From positions 2,832,001 to 2,896,000 of the forward strand of contig NZ_CP125098.1 in the NCBI RefSeq assembly GCF_030020805.1: 64,000 nt of DNA. Reading direction: 5' to 3'. This document shows positions 63,325 through 64,000 of the stretch, piece by piece. Numbering within the stretch: position 1 is the stretch's first letter; every line of letters begins with the position of its first letter. Source of the DNA: Paenibacillus sp. RC67. GTDB taxonomy: Bacteria > Bacillota > Bacilli > Paenibacillales > NBRC-103111. The notes beneath the pieces are model-generated. The model made no database searches. It saw nothing but the letters and a program-made list of their open reading frames with translations, and was not told the origin of the DNA. Made by a program: the position numbers and the translations under genes.

Positions 63325-64000
63325 TATGAAACGAGTTCAGGTGTTAGTATTGTCCGGACTTTTTGCAGCCGTATTTTTGGGTATACAGCAGTCTGAGAAT
63401 CTCCAGCTCTTTGTTCAAAATGCAAAGCTTCAAAACGCATTGTCCGCTGCGTCTATTCCTCATCAATGGGATATTTCATCAGCGGCAGCATCCGTTTGGG
63501 GCGGGACGAAGAAACAGCAGCAGGAGCGGCGCGAGGTCCTTGAAGAGAGGATACGCTTGGAAGCACAGAAGCGCTATGTGGCTCCGATCAATGCCAAGAT
63601 AGACCGCGTGTGGAAAGCGATTCCCGGTTATAACGGGCTTGAGGTCGATATGGAGCAATCGCTTGCATTGACCGAACAGCAGCCGAATACGGACAACCTG
63701 AAAATTGTAACCAAAGAGATCAAGCCTGCTATTGGATTGGAGCAGCTCGGGGCACAACCGATTTATAAAGGAAATCCGAATAAGCCCATGGTCTCCTTGA
63801 TGATTAATGTTGCTTGGGGTAATGAGTATGTAGATAAAATGCTCGATGTGCTGGAAAAGGAGAGGGTGCATGCAACGTTCTTTTTTGATGGAAGCTGGTT
63901 AAAAAATAACGTTCCGACGGCACTCCGAATAAAAGAAAAAGGCCATGAACTGTCCAATCATGCTTATTCTCATAAAAACATGAGCGAGCTGTCGAGTACT
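63325..64000 (+). CDS. ylxY: YlxY-type polysaccharide deacetylase homologue, 3'-truncated by window edge
   Basis: The first 225 residues are present, from ATG 63325 behind AGGAGCAAGG. A signal peptide or membrane anchor opens it (VQVLVLSGLFAAVFLGIQ), then a helical charged region. The NodB-like deacetylase domain starts near residue 150: MVSLMINVAWGNEYVDKML, ATFFFDGSWL and GHELSNHAYSHKNMSEL. The usual first motif TFDDG is replaced by INVAWG, so the catalytic Asp seems missing while the HxxxH metal motif is kept, as I recall for B. subtilis YlxY. It probably acts in sporulation or the cell wall without ordinary deacetylase activity. Confidence 0.88.

Overview
The window is one continuous, entirely forward-strand stretch of housekeeping and motility genes from a Firmicute. 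Gene order follows the Bacillus subtilis dprA-topA ... fla/che ... rpsB-tsf ... nusA-infB ... pnp-ylxY segment. The archaeal-type proS, the short EF-Ts, the very long Gly/Gln-rich IF2 linker and the extra small genes around sigD suggest Paenibacillus or a close relative. I infer the genus from protein character and synteny and cannot name a species. Codon use looks uniform and I see no insertion sequence, prophage, tRNA, rRNA or CRISPR array. No stretch longer than 300 bases lacks a gene.

Layout. (1) 1-7302: 3' part of dprA, then topA, trmFO, hslV, hslU and codY; no xerC/codV recombinase lies between trmFO and hslV. (2) 7520-38555: a roughly 31-kb fla/che operon: flgB, flgC (frameshifted as given), fliE-F-G-H-I-J, a MotE-like gene, fliK, flgD, a TIGR02530-type gene, the hook gene flgE, swrD/flbD, fliL-M-Y, cheY, fliO-P-Q-R, flhB-A-F-G, cheB-A-W-C-D, a small membrane protein, sigD, a FapA/DUF342 protein and three poorly known genes. 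It lies between a strong terminator after codY and a hairpin after 38555. (3) 38605-47525: translation and envelope genes rpsB, tsf, pyrH, frr, uppS, cdsA, dxr, rseP and proS (frameshifted as given), separated by several intrinsic terminators. (4) 47551-51855: polC. (5) 51892-60394: rimP-nusA-ylxR-ylxQ-infB-rbfA-nrnA-truB-ribF from a near-consensus promoter with a leader hairpin. (6) 60409-64000: rpsO, pnp and the 5' part of a YlxY-type deacetylase homologue.

How the genes work together. Section 2 encodes the basal body, C-ring, flagellar type III export apparatus and hook, most of the core chemotaxis circuit (CheA, CheW, CheY, CheB, CheC, CheD and FliY; cheR and cheV are not here), and the sigma factor for late flagellar genes. 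CodY just upstream is a nutrient regulator known in relatives to repress motility. Sections 3-6 encode ribosome assembly, initiation, elongation and recycling factors, isoprenoid and phospholipid enzymes, and RNA decay.

Most unusual points: two single-base frameshifts, each explained by one missing A in a short A run (flgC and proS); a ProRS of archaeal/eukaryotic type at the standard bacterial proS locus; a long repetitive RGG-like linker in IF2; a 12-residue tandem repeat in the FliY linker; an HslV with a short N-terminal extension; several structured 5' leaders (rpsB, rpsO, rimP-nusA, perhaps hslV); a perfect 15-bp inverted repeat between tsf and pyrH; and uncharacterised small genes in the tail of the fla/che operon. 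I found no clearly new multi-gene system; the small flagellar-operon genes are the best candidates for undescribed biology.
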